Translations under genes and position numbers: made by a program
The notes under the pieces: model-generated
Told to the model about the DNA's origin: nothing
Database searches by the model: none
The model's input: only the letters and a program-made list of their open reading frames with translations
Shown: positions 34,287 to 47,900 of the stretch, in pieces
Position numbering within the stretch: position 1 is the stretch's first letter
How the letters are laid out: each line of letters starts with the position of its first letter
DNA from: Blastomyces gilchristii SLH14081
Lineage: Eukaryota > Ascomycota > Eurotiomycetes > Onygenales > Ajellomycetaceae
DNA length: 64,000 nucleotides
Assembly (NCBI RefSeq): GCF_000003855.2
Contig: NW_003101682.1
Location: 1,801,148 to 1,865,147 of the forward strand
Direction: 5' to 3'

Positions 34287-34646
34287 TGTAAGAAGTCTAC
34301 GCTAAATAGATCAGTATAATATATAGATCTTATATAATAAAGTGAAAAATGTTAATGAAGGAAAAGAAAGAGAAAGTACAAGAATTAGTGATTAAAGTAA
34401 ATATTTATACACATATATAATAATATACATAATAAAGCTTTGAAGTGAAAGAATTTATACACATACATAGCAGTCAAGAATCAGCAATTGAGAATGACTG
34501 AGAATCAGAGTATATATATTCAAGAATAGCTGATGGAAACATATACATTTATAATAACTGAGAATCAGTAATTAAGAATGAGGTGATAGAAATCTATGAA
34601 GTGTAATGAAATAGTCTATATAATTGATTAGATGCAGCTCATTACA
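34287..34646 (-). repeat. left (3') LTR of F1-5
   Basis: 360 bp, TGTAAGAAG to CATTACA, with the duplicated middle module as in F1-3. One of the most TA-rich LTRs here. Confidence 0.85.
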
Positions 34647-35647
34647 TTAGTTTCTTCTTTTCAGAAGCAGTTCTCATCAGTCAAGAACTACTGTTTCAGA
34701 TAATGCAGAACTCAGAGTTCAGATCAGATAATTATACTTAACTCATTTTACAAGATATTATCAGCTGCATCTGTGAGATCTCTTATTAAGAATATTCTCA
34801 ATCTCTCATTCAAGTTCATTATCTTCTTCTATAATTCCTGATAACTGTCAGTTGAAAGTCAGTTGAGAAGAAAACAGATCAGTGATAGTACAGTGAAGCA
34901 AGCTTATGTGAAACATATTATAAATTTCTGATGAAGTATTAAGACAGTAGTTATAGCTATCTAGAATCTCTGTCACTATGTATTTTATATAGTGATAGTT
35001 CAATGTACAGAATGAGTGTGTGATCTATATATTCTTGAGATTCAATTACACAAGATCTTCTATCTTATACTGCTCTGTAGAATCTTGTCAGATATTAATT
35101 TAATCTTCTTAATCTTATTTAACACTTACTATGAAGACTTCTGCTTAGTCACAGACATCTCAGAGCTTCATTACTATATTATCAGTAATCTGAATCAGAC
35201 TGCAGAGATTCAGTGTGAACTGTATAATCTCTAGAAGATTTAACATCTTCATGTGATAACTATGTGTAAGAAAGAACAGACTTACATCTGTTGAAATAAT
35301 ATCTCAATCATTGATAGTGACCTCTGTGTATAGAAGAAGATTATGTCAATCATCTTATAAGTAATTACAGAACTTATAAAGATAATTCTTCACAGTCTGA
35401 ATTGTCTGTTCTAATACATTATCAGTCTCAGAGTGATAGACAGTTAACAGATAATATATAATCTTGAGAACTTGATAGATTCTTGTTCAGAGAGTACTTA
35501 TAAATTAACAGTCTCAATTCAATACTATAGATCTCAGTAATTCATATATCTGATAGAATGAGCTCTGTAGAAAAGCTTCAGTAACTTGTTCAGTATTCAT
35601 CTTATTATAAGATTCTAATATTACATCTTTACTCAATCAATTCATGA

Positions 35648-35957
35648 TGTGACGGGCTGCGCCTGATTAATCATATAGACTATTCTGTTACACTTCACAG
35701 ATTCCAACCGCTTCATTCTTGAACGCGTATGCTCCAATTCTCAGCCATTCTCAATCACTGATCCTCAGCCGCTATGAACATGTATAGATTCTTCTGCCCT
35801 GAAGCTTCACTGCATACATCATCACATATGTGTATAAATATTCACTTTAATTGCTGATTCTCATACTTTCTCTTTCTTTTCCTTCTCTAACATTTTTCTC
35901 TTTGTTATATAAGATCTATCAATATTATATCAATCTATTCAGTGTAGGCTTCTTACA
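35648..35957 (+). repeat. left (5') LTR of F1-6
   Basis: 310 bp, TGTGACGGGCTGCGCCTG to CTTCTTACA. Confidence 0.87.
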
Positions 35958-36067
35958 CTAGAAAAATGTTCATCATCTTCTTATTAGAAATAATTATTCA
36001 CATATCATCTTCTTCTTAGAAATAATTACTCACTGAGATATCTGAACATGTAATAATGTATAAGAAA
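35958..36067 (+). repeat. leader of F1-6 with tandem TTCTTATTAGAAATAATTA-like units
   Basis: Just after the LTR a unit of about 30 bp (CTTCTTATTAGAAATAATTATTCACA and relatives) occurs twice. The same leader repeat is seen in F1-3 (16580-16650) and, reversed, in F1-1 (26690-26750). No tRNA primer-binding site can be read after decay. Confidence 0.5.
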
Positions 36068-36072
36068 TAGAG

Positions 36073-36381
36073 TGTGGCGGGCTGCACCCGATCAATTATA
36101 TAGACTATTTCACTTTACTTCATAGATTCTTCTGTTCCACTATTGAATACATACACTCTGATTCTCGGCCATTCTCAATCGCTGATTCTCAGCTGTCACA
36201 AATGTGTATAGATTCTTCTGCCCTGAAGCTCCACTATGTACACTATCATATACATGTATAAATATTCATCTCAATCACTAATTTCTACACTTTCTCTTTC
36301 TTTTCCTTCTTTAATGTTTTTCTCTTTATTATATAAGACCTATTAATATCATATCAATCTATTCAGTGTAGGCCTCTTATA
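36073..36381 (+). repeat. left (5') LTR of F1-7
   Basis: 309 bp, starting TGTGGCGGGCTGCACCCG. Confidence 0.88.
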
Positions 36382-36554
36382 TTAGAAAAATATTCATTAT
36401 CTTCTTATTAAAAAATGATTATTCACACATTATCTTCTCATTAGCAACAATTATTCATCAAGAGATATTCAAACATATAATAACACATAAGAAATAGAGA
36501 AACAGTTAAACAGTTAAGCAGACACTGAGTTCTCAGATAGAAGCTTACTCATCA

Positions 36555-36735
36555 TGTGATTCAAAGGTTGGTTAAGCCAGCGTACGATTACAGGCGTACG
36601 CCGGCTTCTTATATATTGTAATATCGTACGCTAAATTAATTAGTGGCCGCTATGGCCCCCTCTTTACACTCGTATGCTAGTAGTTCAGAAGCGGCCGCAT
36701 TATTATCTGACAGTCATACATTCTTCTGAACCACA
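36555..36735 (-). repeat. left (3') LTR of F3-1
   Basis: 181 bp. It contains a preserved GCGGCCGC and a GTGGCCGCTATGGCCC stretch, strikingly GC-rich for this block. Confidence 0.9.
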
Positions 36736-37260
36736 TTCTCCTTCACCAGATTCAGTCACGCTCACATGACCATGTCATATGCCCTAGCTTCATGCAGATT
36801 AGCTCATCACTAGTGTTTTATAATTGTATGATCTATCTCTGATTCAGCTAGTATTCTGCATACACTCTCACAAGGAAACTTTCACTATATTATATCACTC
36901 ATTCACTAACTTTTCTCATTCTTCAATCATCATCTCATCATTGTCATCATCAAATATTATTATCTTATTCAAGATTTCTACTTCTTCTTCTGTTCAACTC
37001 TTTTCATCTGTTCATCTATCACATTGTATGTGTTTCTGATGATGACTCTTCATTTCCATAACAAGTGTTCTTGTAGTGCTCATATCAGGCAGTTCATTAG
37101 CAGTAAGTGTAACACATTGTGAAATGTAACCAGGACTTGTTTATCTTCTAACAATCATCAGAATATACTATCATGAATGATACATCTTCTTCATCTTCTT
37201 ATACATTTCTGACTCTCTTTTCTTCAGTGATATCTGATCATGTTTTCCTGATTATGTTAT

Positions 37261-38744
37261 ATGATCACAGATACTGATATTTTAATTTGTATAGAATCTT
37301 CACATGTTGACAGATCTGCATCTGCTGATGATTGTGATCTCAATATTGAATCATTGATTGAGAACTTGAAGAACATGATAATGAAGAAATTGTCTGTGTC
37401 ATGTGTGATCAGATCTTCTGTGTTCTTCTCTGTTTCTTCTTTCACTTCTTTCTCTGCTGTCTCTTCTCAATCTTCTACACTTATCTCTGTGTCTGGTTCT
37501 CCTGCTTCTGCTACCTCTGTTCCCATGACTCTCACTTCTGCTACTTCTGGTTTTACTGTCTCTGCTTTCATTATCAGCTCTTCTCATTTCAAGAAGATGT
37601 TGCATAGACTTAATGAATCATGTTTCTCAGCACATATACTCTCACCCTTCTTACTGACTCTCAGAACAATTTATTATATGAAGACTGTATATAATATAAT
37701 GATCTGAAGCTTGGTTGCAGACACTGATTATTACATTCATTTTAAATATTTATGATGAGACAATTATTCATTCATCTCAGAGAATCACTCTTCTCTTCAA
37801 CAGTATCAAGATTATAAGTCTTTTTCTTTTTCATCTTTTCTTTCTAACACTGATTTTTCTGTTCTTAGAGAAAATTATTATGAGTTTTACTGTGTATGAA
37901 GTTGTGATGTTCACAGATATTAAGAAGCTTTTCATGAATATAAAGTTCAATATTGCAGAGACATCTGCTCTGATGAATTCCTTCAGAATGATAGATCTGT
38001 ATCAGTCTATTCTCTGACATCTGTTGTCTGACTTCATGATGCAGATGAAAGATATCTGTGTTTTCAGAAACAGGAACATGAATATCATACTCTTTTACAC
38101 TCACAGATGTGAGGCTTGTACATCTTGTCTGAGATGTTATCATGAAAATGAGCTATTCACACACTGTGTTCTGCTTTCTGCATTTCCTCATGTCTCTCTC
38201 TCTCTTTCTGAGAAGTCTTGTGTGTGTTGTAATTACATGTACAACTCTAAGACCAGTGAGTGTTTATTTGATAACTGTTCTCATCTCTGATTTTGTGATT
38301 TTTATATGCTAATAATGGTTCTTAGTTGCTTCAGTGTGAGAGATCATTCTAATTGAAGATAATAACACTGCTGAGACTACTCTCTTTTACTCTCAAGCTT
38401 CTTCTGTTACTTTCTCTCCCTTCTCTGCAGAGAAGGTTGTGTGCACACTGAGTCATAAGTGTTTGATCCTGAGTAACTCTTATTGTTCATCTGATTCTGT
38501 GTCTCTCTCTTTCATTTCTTCTATCTCTGTTCTCTCTTTCTTAACTCCTGGTTCTGCAGGTTCTGTGCTCTCCTTCAATTTCTCTACATGTACACATACA
38601 CATTTCTATATTGGCATTTCAGTCAATCTTGTGATAAATAACATTAATGTCATATGCAGAGTGATAGAGGAATTGAAGACATATGCAGTGTTGTTACAAG
38701 AGCAGCTTGCAGCTCTTGAATCTCTTATGAATCTTGAGTTTTGA
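37261..38744 (+). pseudogene. Cys-rich reading frame antisense to gag-pol in F3-1
   Basis: Four consecutive plus-strand open pieces: 37261-37707, 37715-38017, 38024-38290 and 38439-38744. The second and third share a frame and are separated by a single TGA; the other changes of frame may be introns or indels. The first piece has an acidic/helical stretch (LNIESLIENLKN) and then a Ser/Thr-rich tract. The third has CEACTSCLRC followed by a CVCC..C..C cluster, a Zn-binding-like array. The last piece ends in a Leu-rich helix (EELKTYAVLLQEQLAALESL) typical of a coiled coil. The start of the frame is also open in F3-2 (63700-64000). Extra antisense frames between pol and the LTR are known in some gypsy lineages, but the role of this one is unknown. 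Confidence 0.5.
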
Positions 38745-39959
38745 GATTTTCTTTGTTTTTGGTGTTTTTCAGGTGATGTGATGTTGAAAATAGATTAAAC
38801 ATGTGACATATAAAAATGAATGAGATGTGTATGATAACATTTGTCTTTTACAGCTGATTCTTACAGTTGATGACTAATTCATTATCTCTTTTCTTACACT
38901 TTTTCTTTATCTGCTAGTCACTACTCTTACACAACCTCTATATAATACAGTGTTCAGTGACTAGATTCAGCAGCTTTCATCTTTTGTGATTCTGTCTTGT
39001 ACATTATACTGTCTCTCTTCACTCACTCAGATCACTACAGTGAACAGCTCATTGAAACTAATCTCATCTGACCTCTGAGTGTTCTCAGAGATTGAGATGA
39101 CTTAGTCTCATGTGTCTGTGAATGTTTCAGATAGTTCATCCTCTGTGATCTTCACAATTGAACTGATGTACACAGTCAAATTCAACTCTGAATTCCTTTT
39201 TCTTCTGTGATTTGACTCACATGCAAGTCTGTCACTTTAAGACTGCTCTTTGCTGTGTTGCACCTGCTGTCTGCAGCATATTATTATATAATCAGCTACA
39301 GTCTCATCACTTATTGAAGTGTGATATTTATCTGATTTCTTCATTGCTTCTCATTCTTTTCTTGTAATTATGAAAAGATCAGAATAAGTGAGATTATCTG
39401 ATTTGTAAGCATCTATGATTTCTCTTACTTTGTGAGACTTTTCAATTGTAAGTCTCTTCTTTTTCAACACTGATAATAGTGCTGTGAATAATCATAATTC
39501 ACTCAGATCTTGCATCTTTACTTTCATAAGTCATAAATTATTGATTAAGTTGTGTAAGACTTGTTCCTCTGATTCTTTCAATGTGTACATTCTCAGAGAA
39601 TGTGATTTGAGTATTTTATATGACTCAAATTATCTAGGTTGGAACTTCTCAGAATCCTCATTATGTATGAGAACTTATATTCTTATCTTGAGACTTGATT
39701 TCTTAACTAGTGAGTCTTGTATTCTTTTCAATTGAATTGCTCAGTTCAGGAGTAACTCATTAGCTTTTGTTTGTATGTGACTGATCTCTTTCAATCTTGA
39801 TTCTGTGTCTGTGACTGTTATGTTCACAACTGCTACTGCTGTGTCTGTAACTGCTGTTTTCTTTCCCACCTTTTTCAAAGCATTCTCCAGAATGCGCGGA
39901 TGCAATTCATATAACAGGTAGAATGATGAATGCTTAGAGACTGTATACTGCTGAATTCA
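38745..39959. other. F3-1 spacer between antisense frame and pol
   Basis: About 1.2 kb. Short plus-strand frames such as 39484-39735 lie here, but on the minus strand the sequence probably continues the C-terminal part of pol. I cannot assign a domain to it. Confidence 0.4.
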
Positions 39960-42900
39960 TATGACTAATAGTGCCTGACTGAGATATTCATCTCATAATC
40001 TCATAGACTTGTTCACTAGATATTTCATCAGCATGTTGTCTAAGATTTCATTCAAGTGTTTTATCTTCCTGTTCATCTGTAGATAATATGATATTGTTCT
40101 ACAATATCTTGTCTGTAACTGGCTCATGAAATGCCTCATCACTTCTTCTACAAGATTCACATCATTATCAGTTAGAATCTCATACAGTATTTCATAGTTG
40201 ATATAGATCTCATCATGTAGAAACTTCATCATCATCTTCTCTGTCATCTCTGAAACTGCTTTCATGACTGGTCAGTCAGTAGTGTAATCAATAGCAGTGA
40301 TTATTCATCAGTTTTCATTTGATATTTGTGACAATATATCTATAACATTCATCTCTCATTGTTTAAATAATTATATTATATACTTCATCTAATGTTGCAC
40401 TTTCTCACATTCTAACTCTTTCTTAGATTCTTTCATAACCTGGTAATTCAGACACTTGTGAGCATATGTCTGAATGTTCTCAGCCATGCTTGACCAGTAT
40501 GCTCTTGATTTGAGTACACTCATGAGTTCAGAGCTTTCTAAGTGACTGAATTTCTTATGCATGTGAGTTATCAAGTTGTGTCTAAATGAAGATTCTAGAT
40601 AAAGAGCTTCTGCATATTCTAGATTGTGATAAAGCATAATGTTGTTTTTCAATTTCTTCAGCTTGAAGTTCAGAAGCATCTCTTCTACTACTCTTGCAAG
40701 ATACTTATCATCTGACATCTTGTCATTCTTCAAGTGAGAGATCATGATGTTCACTCATTCTGATTTCTTGCATCTTCTCAGTGTATTTAATACAAACATT
40801 TCTTGTGTCTGGTTTACAGAACTCTCACTCATGAAATCAGGTCTGTGACTGATTGTATCAGATATCACAGTGTCTGATCTCTTTCAGTATTTGATATGAA
40901 GATTATATGCTTGAAACTCTGAGATTCAATATGCTAAGTGTTTGAAAGGTTTTATCATTGATTGTAGATAGATGAGGCTTTTATAATTTGTGATCACTGC
41001 TGTTATATGCCTGTTGTTGATATATCTATCTTATAATGCCAGTACATGCTTAATCACTAGTAATTTCTTTTCATACACTGAGTAATTGAGCTTGATATCT
41101 GATAGTTTTCTACTATCATATGTCACTGAGTGCAGCTTGTCATTCTTGCTTATCTGTAGAAGAGTATCTCTGATAGCTCATTCAGATGCATCTGTCTCAA
41201 TGTAGAAAGGTTTATTATGATCTGATTAAATAAGTACTGAGAATGTTATTATACATTCTCTCAGTGTGAGAAAAGTCTCTTCACATGTGATATTTCAGAT
41301 AATTGAATAAAACTTCTTCTTTTGCAGATTTGCATCTGTTTCTCTTAAGAGATCTGAGAGTGATGTAGATATTCATGTGAAATCCTTGATGAATCTGCAG
41401 TAGTATGAGACTAACTCAAGAAACTGTTATATATAGTGTACATTTCTCAGCTGTGATCAATTCACTATGACATTCAATTTCTCTGAAATGAAGTGTATAC
41501 AGTCATCACTTACTACATATTCTATGAACTTCAACTCTTTCATTTCAAATACACACTTGATTGATTTGACATAGAGCTTATACTCTGTCAGAGTTATAAG
41601 CACTTTATCAAGATACTTCAGATGTTTATTGTATGAGTTTAAAAAGACTAGAATGTCATTAAGATATATAAGACATGAGGTTTCATTCTGTTTATGAAGA
41701 ATTGTATTCATTATCATTTGAAAGATGACAGATGCATTTATCAGACTGAATGATATTATCAGGAATTCAAACTTTCTCTATTATATATTAAATACAGTTC
41801 ATGAGACTGACAGTTTATCTACACAGATCTGCCAGTATTCTGAGAGAAGATCAATCTTCAATAGATATCAGGCATTTCTAACTATGTTCAACTGTTGTTG
41901 AATTCATAGCAGTGAATATTCATTCTTGATTGTAAGCTTATTAAGTGCTTGATAATTGATACACATCTGTCACTCCTCACCTGTCTTTTTCACAAATAGA
42001 ACTGAAAAGCCTTACACACTTGATAAGAATTGTATGAGATTACATTCTAGAAGGTCTGTGATCTGATACTTCTGTTCTTTGAGATGTATTTGTAACAGAG
42101 AGTATGCATTCTGATTGACTGATTTTGCATCCTCTATGTCAATCTTATGTACAAATTCTCATTTCAGCAGCAATTCTGATGAAAGATCTGTTTGAAAGAC
42201 CTTCTCATGCTTCTTCAGAAGCTTCTTCATATGCTTATCCTTCTGCATATCTTTTATCTTGATTTTCTCTGCTTCTGAGTCCTGTATAATATACAGAATG
42301 CTTTTAAATGAGATCTTGTGAATTGTTCTCTTTGCTTATTGATATGTAAGCAGATTTAACTCTTCTATATCAGAGACATGAAATATCCTTCTCATATCAG
42401 TTGATAGAATTGTATGAACTGTTTTCTTCCTATCAGTCAACTGTATATAACATATATGTCATTGAATCTGCAGATTGAACCTTTGAAATCAATCAAGTTC
42501 AAGAATAAGATCATATTTCATGTTCTGCAGCTCTCACACTCAAATATAGCAAGATCATTCTTCAAAGTGCAAGAGAACTCTTACTCTTACAGATGATATC
42601 AAATATCAGTTATCAGATAATCTTATACATCAGAGATTCTTCACTCAGTGAATTTCTTTCAATCTTCAGATTATATAATTATCAATATATTATGTAGAAG
42701 CTTCTATATCTGCTAACACTTTTACAGCTATCTCTTAATTCTTATTCAAGTGTCTCTTATACATTAATATTTCAGGTCTCAAGATATTGAGATAAGTATT
42801 CACTTCATCATTCTTATCTGCACTTTATTCAGAAGTCTGCTTCTTCTTTGCATTCACAGAATTCAGAGAATCATCTAACACAGACATCTCTTTCACTTTG

Positions 42901-44200
42901 AAGACTTTTCATAGAATATCAGTGAGTGTCTCTGAGCTCACTGATTCTGCTAGTTTTTTGACTCTCTTGCTTCTCTTGACTGTGTATACTGAGTATAATC
43001 TTTTATATCATGATTTTGACATCTGTAGTTGAAGCAAGCTTGATACTTATAATATCAAGATTTTCACTCAGAGAATCTCTTTTTCAGAGGATTCAGTGCT
43101 TTAGCAATGACATTCAGATCTAGATTCATCACATTCAGATGTGTGACTTGTATCATAGAAGTCTGATTATCTGTTCTTCACTGAGACATACTTGATTACA
43201 GTATTTTCTGTCATAATTGACTTATTTATTCCTGTACAATGAGGATGTTATATGCTTCTTTCACTGTGCCTGGTTATGAGGTTAAGCATTTTCATTCTGC
43301 TCTCAACTCAGATGTAAGATCATGAATGAAAATCTGTAGATAGAAAGATATTGAAAGCTCTTCATTCAATGTAAGATAGTATAAACTGAAGTGTGTAAAG
43401 TATAATATAAGATCACTTACTTATCTACACTCAGTGAAGTATTTATAACACTTATCTCACATATTCACTTTCTCAAAGTTATGCAAGATTCATTTGAAAA
43501 ACTCATTTCATGTTTATGAAAATGAATATCACTCTGAGTCTGTGAGATTCATCTTTTCATTAGTTATTCATAATAACTTCACTTTTCTGTGTAGAAACAC
43601 AGTAGATTTTAAGACTTGTTGAAATTTCATTGACTGTCTATCTGTGAGTTCACATTTAATCTGATAATATGATTGCATCTGACTTAGCTAGCTGATTGCA
43701 GCATCATTTTTTCAGTTGTCATTGAAGCTTGATAACTTCAGCAGATCTTTCAGCTTGATATATTTCATGCTTGAATTCTCATTCTGCACAGCAGTCTCTG
43801 ATGATGTGTACACTTCTGAAGAGATTGTGAATGATTGTGATGAGATCTTCAGGTTCAGTGTAGTCACCTGTCTGTATAAACATTCAATCTCTCACTGCAG
43901 GTCTAAGATCTGATTTTCTCTATTCTTATTAATAGTGATGATTGCGTCAGCGAAGCTCTTCATAGTGAATACCTGATTTGCAGTGAATGTCAATTGTTGT
44001 TTGACTTCTGTCTTAGCCTGTCACTGTGTATGCAAGACCTTGATCTTGTTTAGAATTCTCATATATATACAGAGCTTTGATTCTGATTCAGCAGTCTCAG
44101 CTACTTTTCTTACTGCTTTGAGTAAACTCTCTGAGAGGTTCTGCATATCTTTCAGTTCAGATAACAGAGAAGAGTGTTATTTGTATTAACTAGAAGAGAT
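39960..44200 (-). pseudogene. decayed gag-pol of F3-1
   Basis: Read leftward. The gag zinc knuckle at about 43050-43000 starts CFNY, with the second and fourth Cys changed to Tyr. Reverse transcriptase is at about 42050-41450: VLFVKKTGEE, then a TGA where Trp is expected, QMCINYQALNK, and the active site reads YLND instead of YLDD (41457-41717 fragment). RNase H is at about 41220-40870 (IETDASE, YEKKLL). The integrase zinc-binding domain is 40754-40389, with its last Cys changed to Tyr. The integrase core is 40265-39993: LTDND and a decayed HPQTNGKVERLN-type motif in which the catalytic Glu is Lys. Three catalytic or metal sites are lost, so it is inactive. Confidence 0.85.
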
Positions 44201-44642
44201 ATTCATTTCAGTAGTTTCTCATTGATTGTACAATATCTATTATTATATTGCTATATTATTATATTACTATATCATTATATCACTATATTGTTATATGATT
44301 TCTGTTATCCTTGTACAACTTCAGTGATGGTCATTCCTTCTCTTTTTATCCTTCTTTTGAGTAGGGAGTGAACTTCTTTGAATCTGATTCACTGCTCTCA
44401 TTCTCTTTCTCACATCTCATCTGTTCGCATCTCATATGTGGCATTCACCTGGGTGTGAAGTTTTCCCTTAACAAGTGAAGCAGCATTAATTGAATGCTCT
44501 TCTGCTCACTGCTCTTTGTACACTATCTTTTGAGATGTTCTAGGACCACACTAGCATGATAACTACAAATTGCTTTGTAGATGGAATTATCATGCTCTGG
44601 AGAAGCCTGTGCTTCTCACTGGTTTTTAGACATGCTATCAGA

Positions 44643-44823
44643 TGTGATTCAAAGGTTGATTAAGCCAGCGTATGATTACAGGCGTACACCAGCTTCTTAT
44701 ATATTGTAATATCATACACTAAATTAATTAGTGGCCGCTATGGCCCCCCCTTTACACTCGTACGCTAGTAGTTCGGAAGCGGCCGCGTTATTATCCGACA
44801 GTTGTATGTTCTTCCGAATCACA
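44643..44823 (-). repeat. right (5') LTR of F3-1
   Basis: 181 bp, ending TTCCGAATCACA; differs from the left LTR mainly by C-to-T and G-to-A changes. Confidence 0.9.
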
Positions 44824-44971
44824 ATCAGTCACTCTGACTCTGCAATAAGATCTTACAAAGAGAATATCAGTGAAAGACCTGAGAGTTCTGACACTCAGAT
44901 ATATGAGATATTCATACAATTACACTTCTTCAGATTTCACAGATATCACACATCTGATAAATGATATAATC

Positions 44972-47900
44972 ATGTTTAATAATAATATGAGAGAATCTCT
45001 GAACACAAGTATAGATGCAGTGTCACAGTGACTCTGAGCAATGTTGAAACTACAATAATAATAAATAGCTGATATGCATGCAACTCAACAATGCTAATAC
45101 AAAGAGATTCAATAATTAACTCATATAATTTCAACATCTACAGAATTGAATATAAAAGCACTGAAAGAACACTTAGATACTCTCACATATTTCAATACTT
45201 TTAATCTCACTCTCTACTCGTCATGAAGAATGAAAATGTTTGTGAAACTGAGTGTAGATGAAGATGTCATCAGTTTATTAATTAATCAAGATTGATATAT
45301 CAATGAATGATTGAAAGATTATGTGAAACAAAAGTTTCATTCATAAATGAAAGTATGTGAATCAGTGTTATAAATATCTGACAATATCATGAAATATCTT
45401 AATATTCTGTTCTGAGACACTGCCATGCAACAGAAAGTATTAGATTGATTACAGAGTATCTGACAGAGAAACACTTCTCTTACAATATTCATCTCTGACT
45501 TTAATATCAAGATTCTAGAAGCAGATGATCAATCTTGAGAGAATTGAATGAAGATTAGTATACTCAAGAAGATATTAACTTTCAAACTCTTACAGACTCT
45601 TATAAGCATAGACAAAGATCAGACTTATGAAGACTTCTGCACACAGCTCTGAACAATAAATGACTATCTTATCAAGCTCAAGAGTATACAGAACAGTGAT
45701 AGAAGATGTTACATCTCAGTAACTTATACACTCACACTGAGGAATAACAATGATGCAGATGCTATGAATTGAGTAGACTTGAATGTTTACACATAAGCGA
45801 GAGTCTTCACTGTCTGAACAGACTTCTGAATTCCTGAGATTACTTCTGAGAAAGTCACTGATTAACATCAATGTGAAGTATGTATCAACTGTAACTGATT
45901 AGAATACATTACTTTCAACTGCTGATTGATCTATGTGTCTTCACACTTAAGAGAAAGACTGACATCTTCTTAATTGAGAGAAAGATCAGTGTCTTCTTAT
46001 CTGAAGAATGAATCAGTGTCTGTTCACATCAATCACATTGCAGTGAAGAAAGATTCAGAAGATAACTATAAGAATGCTCTAATGAAACAGAGAAAAGATT
46101 AGCTTCTATTCAAATTTATAAACAGAAGCTTAAAGAGGTTAGATGATAATAATTTAAAGAGAAAATGACAATGAATGCAATTCTTGTATCTACTGTGATT
46201 GATAACATGTATAATATGAAAGCCATGATAGACAGTGATCTATGTCACTATACAATGATAAAATCTTCAGTTGTAAGACATTATAACCTTCAGTATATCT
46301 TCTTATCAAGTTCTCAACTTCTCACAGAATTTGATGATTTAAAAGACATTTGTACCTGTTACATGATGAAGCTGATCATAGATGTGAGAGAACATCAACA
46401 TGAAGATATCTATGCATATAAAGTTGATAATCTTGATTATAATCTTATATTAGAACTAGTCTGACTATCTGAACAAGATATCTTATTGAACACTTGAAAC
46501 AGAAGCTTGATATTCTCTAATAATAATAGAGTTCATGAGAATGACATTTACAAGACTATGAACCTGACACAGATCTCTGTCAACACCTATGAAATGCTCA
46601 GAAAAAGAAGTCACTGAAAGAATTATTAATAGCAGAATTATATATCAATCTATTTCATCAGTCTGACTGATATTAAAAAGACTCTAGAAAAGTTATTTTA
46701 TATTATAATAACAGATTCTCATATAAAACTCTCTCAATAATATTATGAATATCTAGATGTTTTCTGATAAGATAATAATGCTACAAATCTATCTCTCTTA
46801 CAAGGTTCAGAAGTGAATCACAGTATTAAGTTAGAAAAGAAGAATAGTAAGAACTCTGAATCATCATGAGACTCTCTTTATAATATATCTTGAGATGAAC
46901 TTCTTCTTCTTCAGAAGACACTCAATAATCTGTTAGATAAGAAATTTATATATATTAACAACTCTTTCACTGCAGCTTCTATTCTCTTTGCAAAGAAGTC
47001 AGATGAAGAACTTTGATTCTGTGTGAACTACTGAGATCTGAACAGATTAATAAAGAAAGATCAATATCTCTTATCTCTCATCAATGAAACCCTAGCATAG
47101 ATTAAGTAAGCTCAATGATTTATAAAGCTAGATATTATTACTGTGTTTCATAAGATTTGTATCATTGAAGAAGATGAATGACTTACAGTATTCTGAACAT
47201 GTTATGACCTCTTTGAATGAATAGTCACACTCTTTGAACTGACTAACATTCTCAGTACATTTCAGAAGTATATCAACTGAGCACTCTGAGATTGTCTTAA
47301 TAAGTTTATATCTACTTATCTAGATGACATTCTTATCTTCACTGATGAATTCAGAAAAGAATATCAAGAGTATATACAAAGAGTATTATAATAACTATAA
47401 GAAGCAGAACTATCAATTAATATTAATAAGTATGATTTCAAAGTTAAGAGTACTAAATACTTAGGTTTCATCATAGAAGCTGATAAGAGAATTTAAATGA
47501 ATTCTGAGAAGATCTGTGTCCTTCTTGAATGAAAAGCTTCATATACTGTGAAAGATGTACAAAGTTTCATTGAATTCACTAACTTCTATCAGTGATTTAT
47601 ACAAAACTTCTCAAATATTATAAGATCATTTACAGATCTTACTAAGAAAGACTCAGTATTTCAATAATCAGCAGACACTGAAGCTGCATTTACACAGATA
47701 AAGAAGATGTTTATTAATACTTCTCTACTGATAACATTTGATTCTGATCATAAGACAGTTGTTGAGATCAATTTCTCTGACTATGTGATAGAAGAAGTGA
47801 TATTACAATATAATGATAAAGATATTCTACAATTATGTATCTTTATATCTAAGAAACTGAGTCTCACTGAATGCAATTATAAGATCTATAATAAGAAACT

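Larger units (their letters stand above)
36555..44823 (-). mobile_element. F3-1: 8.3-kb gypsy element with 181-bp LTRs and an antisense frame
   Basis: LTRs 36555-36735 and 44643-44823, both 181 bp, with inverted tips TGTGATTC/GAATCACA. A 4-bp TSD, ATCA, lies at 36551-36554 and 44824-44827; the empty site is visible in F1-6 (about 50150) and F1-3. Coding gag-pol is on the minus strand (44200 to 39960). A purine tract on the coding strand (GGTGAAGGAGAA, 36747-36736) precedes the 3' LTR. A 3.2-kb region between pol and that LTR carries a frame on the opposite strand. It is less TA-rich than the F1 copies and is the innermost element of its stack. Confidence 0.9.

Noticed and set aside
35016..35234. 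72-aa plus-strand frame in F1-5
   Set aside because: F1-5 codes on the minus strand here; the frame is antisense to the integrase C-terminus and is not conserved in F1-1, F1-2 or F1-4.
37399..37605. 68-aa Arg/Ser-rich minus-strand frame resembling an RS domain
   Set aside because: It is the reverse of the TCT-rich part of the antisense frame; AGA codons give the Arg-rich look and nothing similar appears in the second copy as an open frame.
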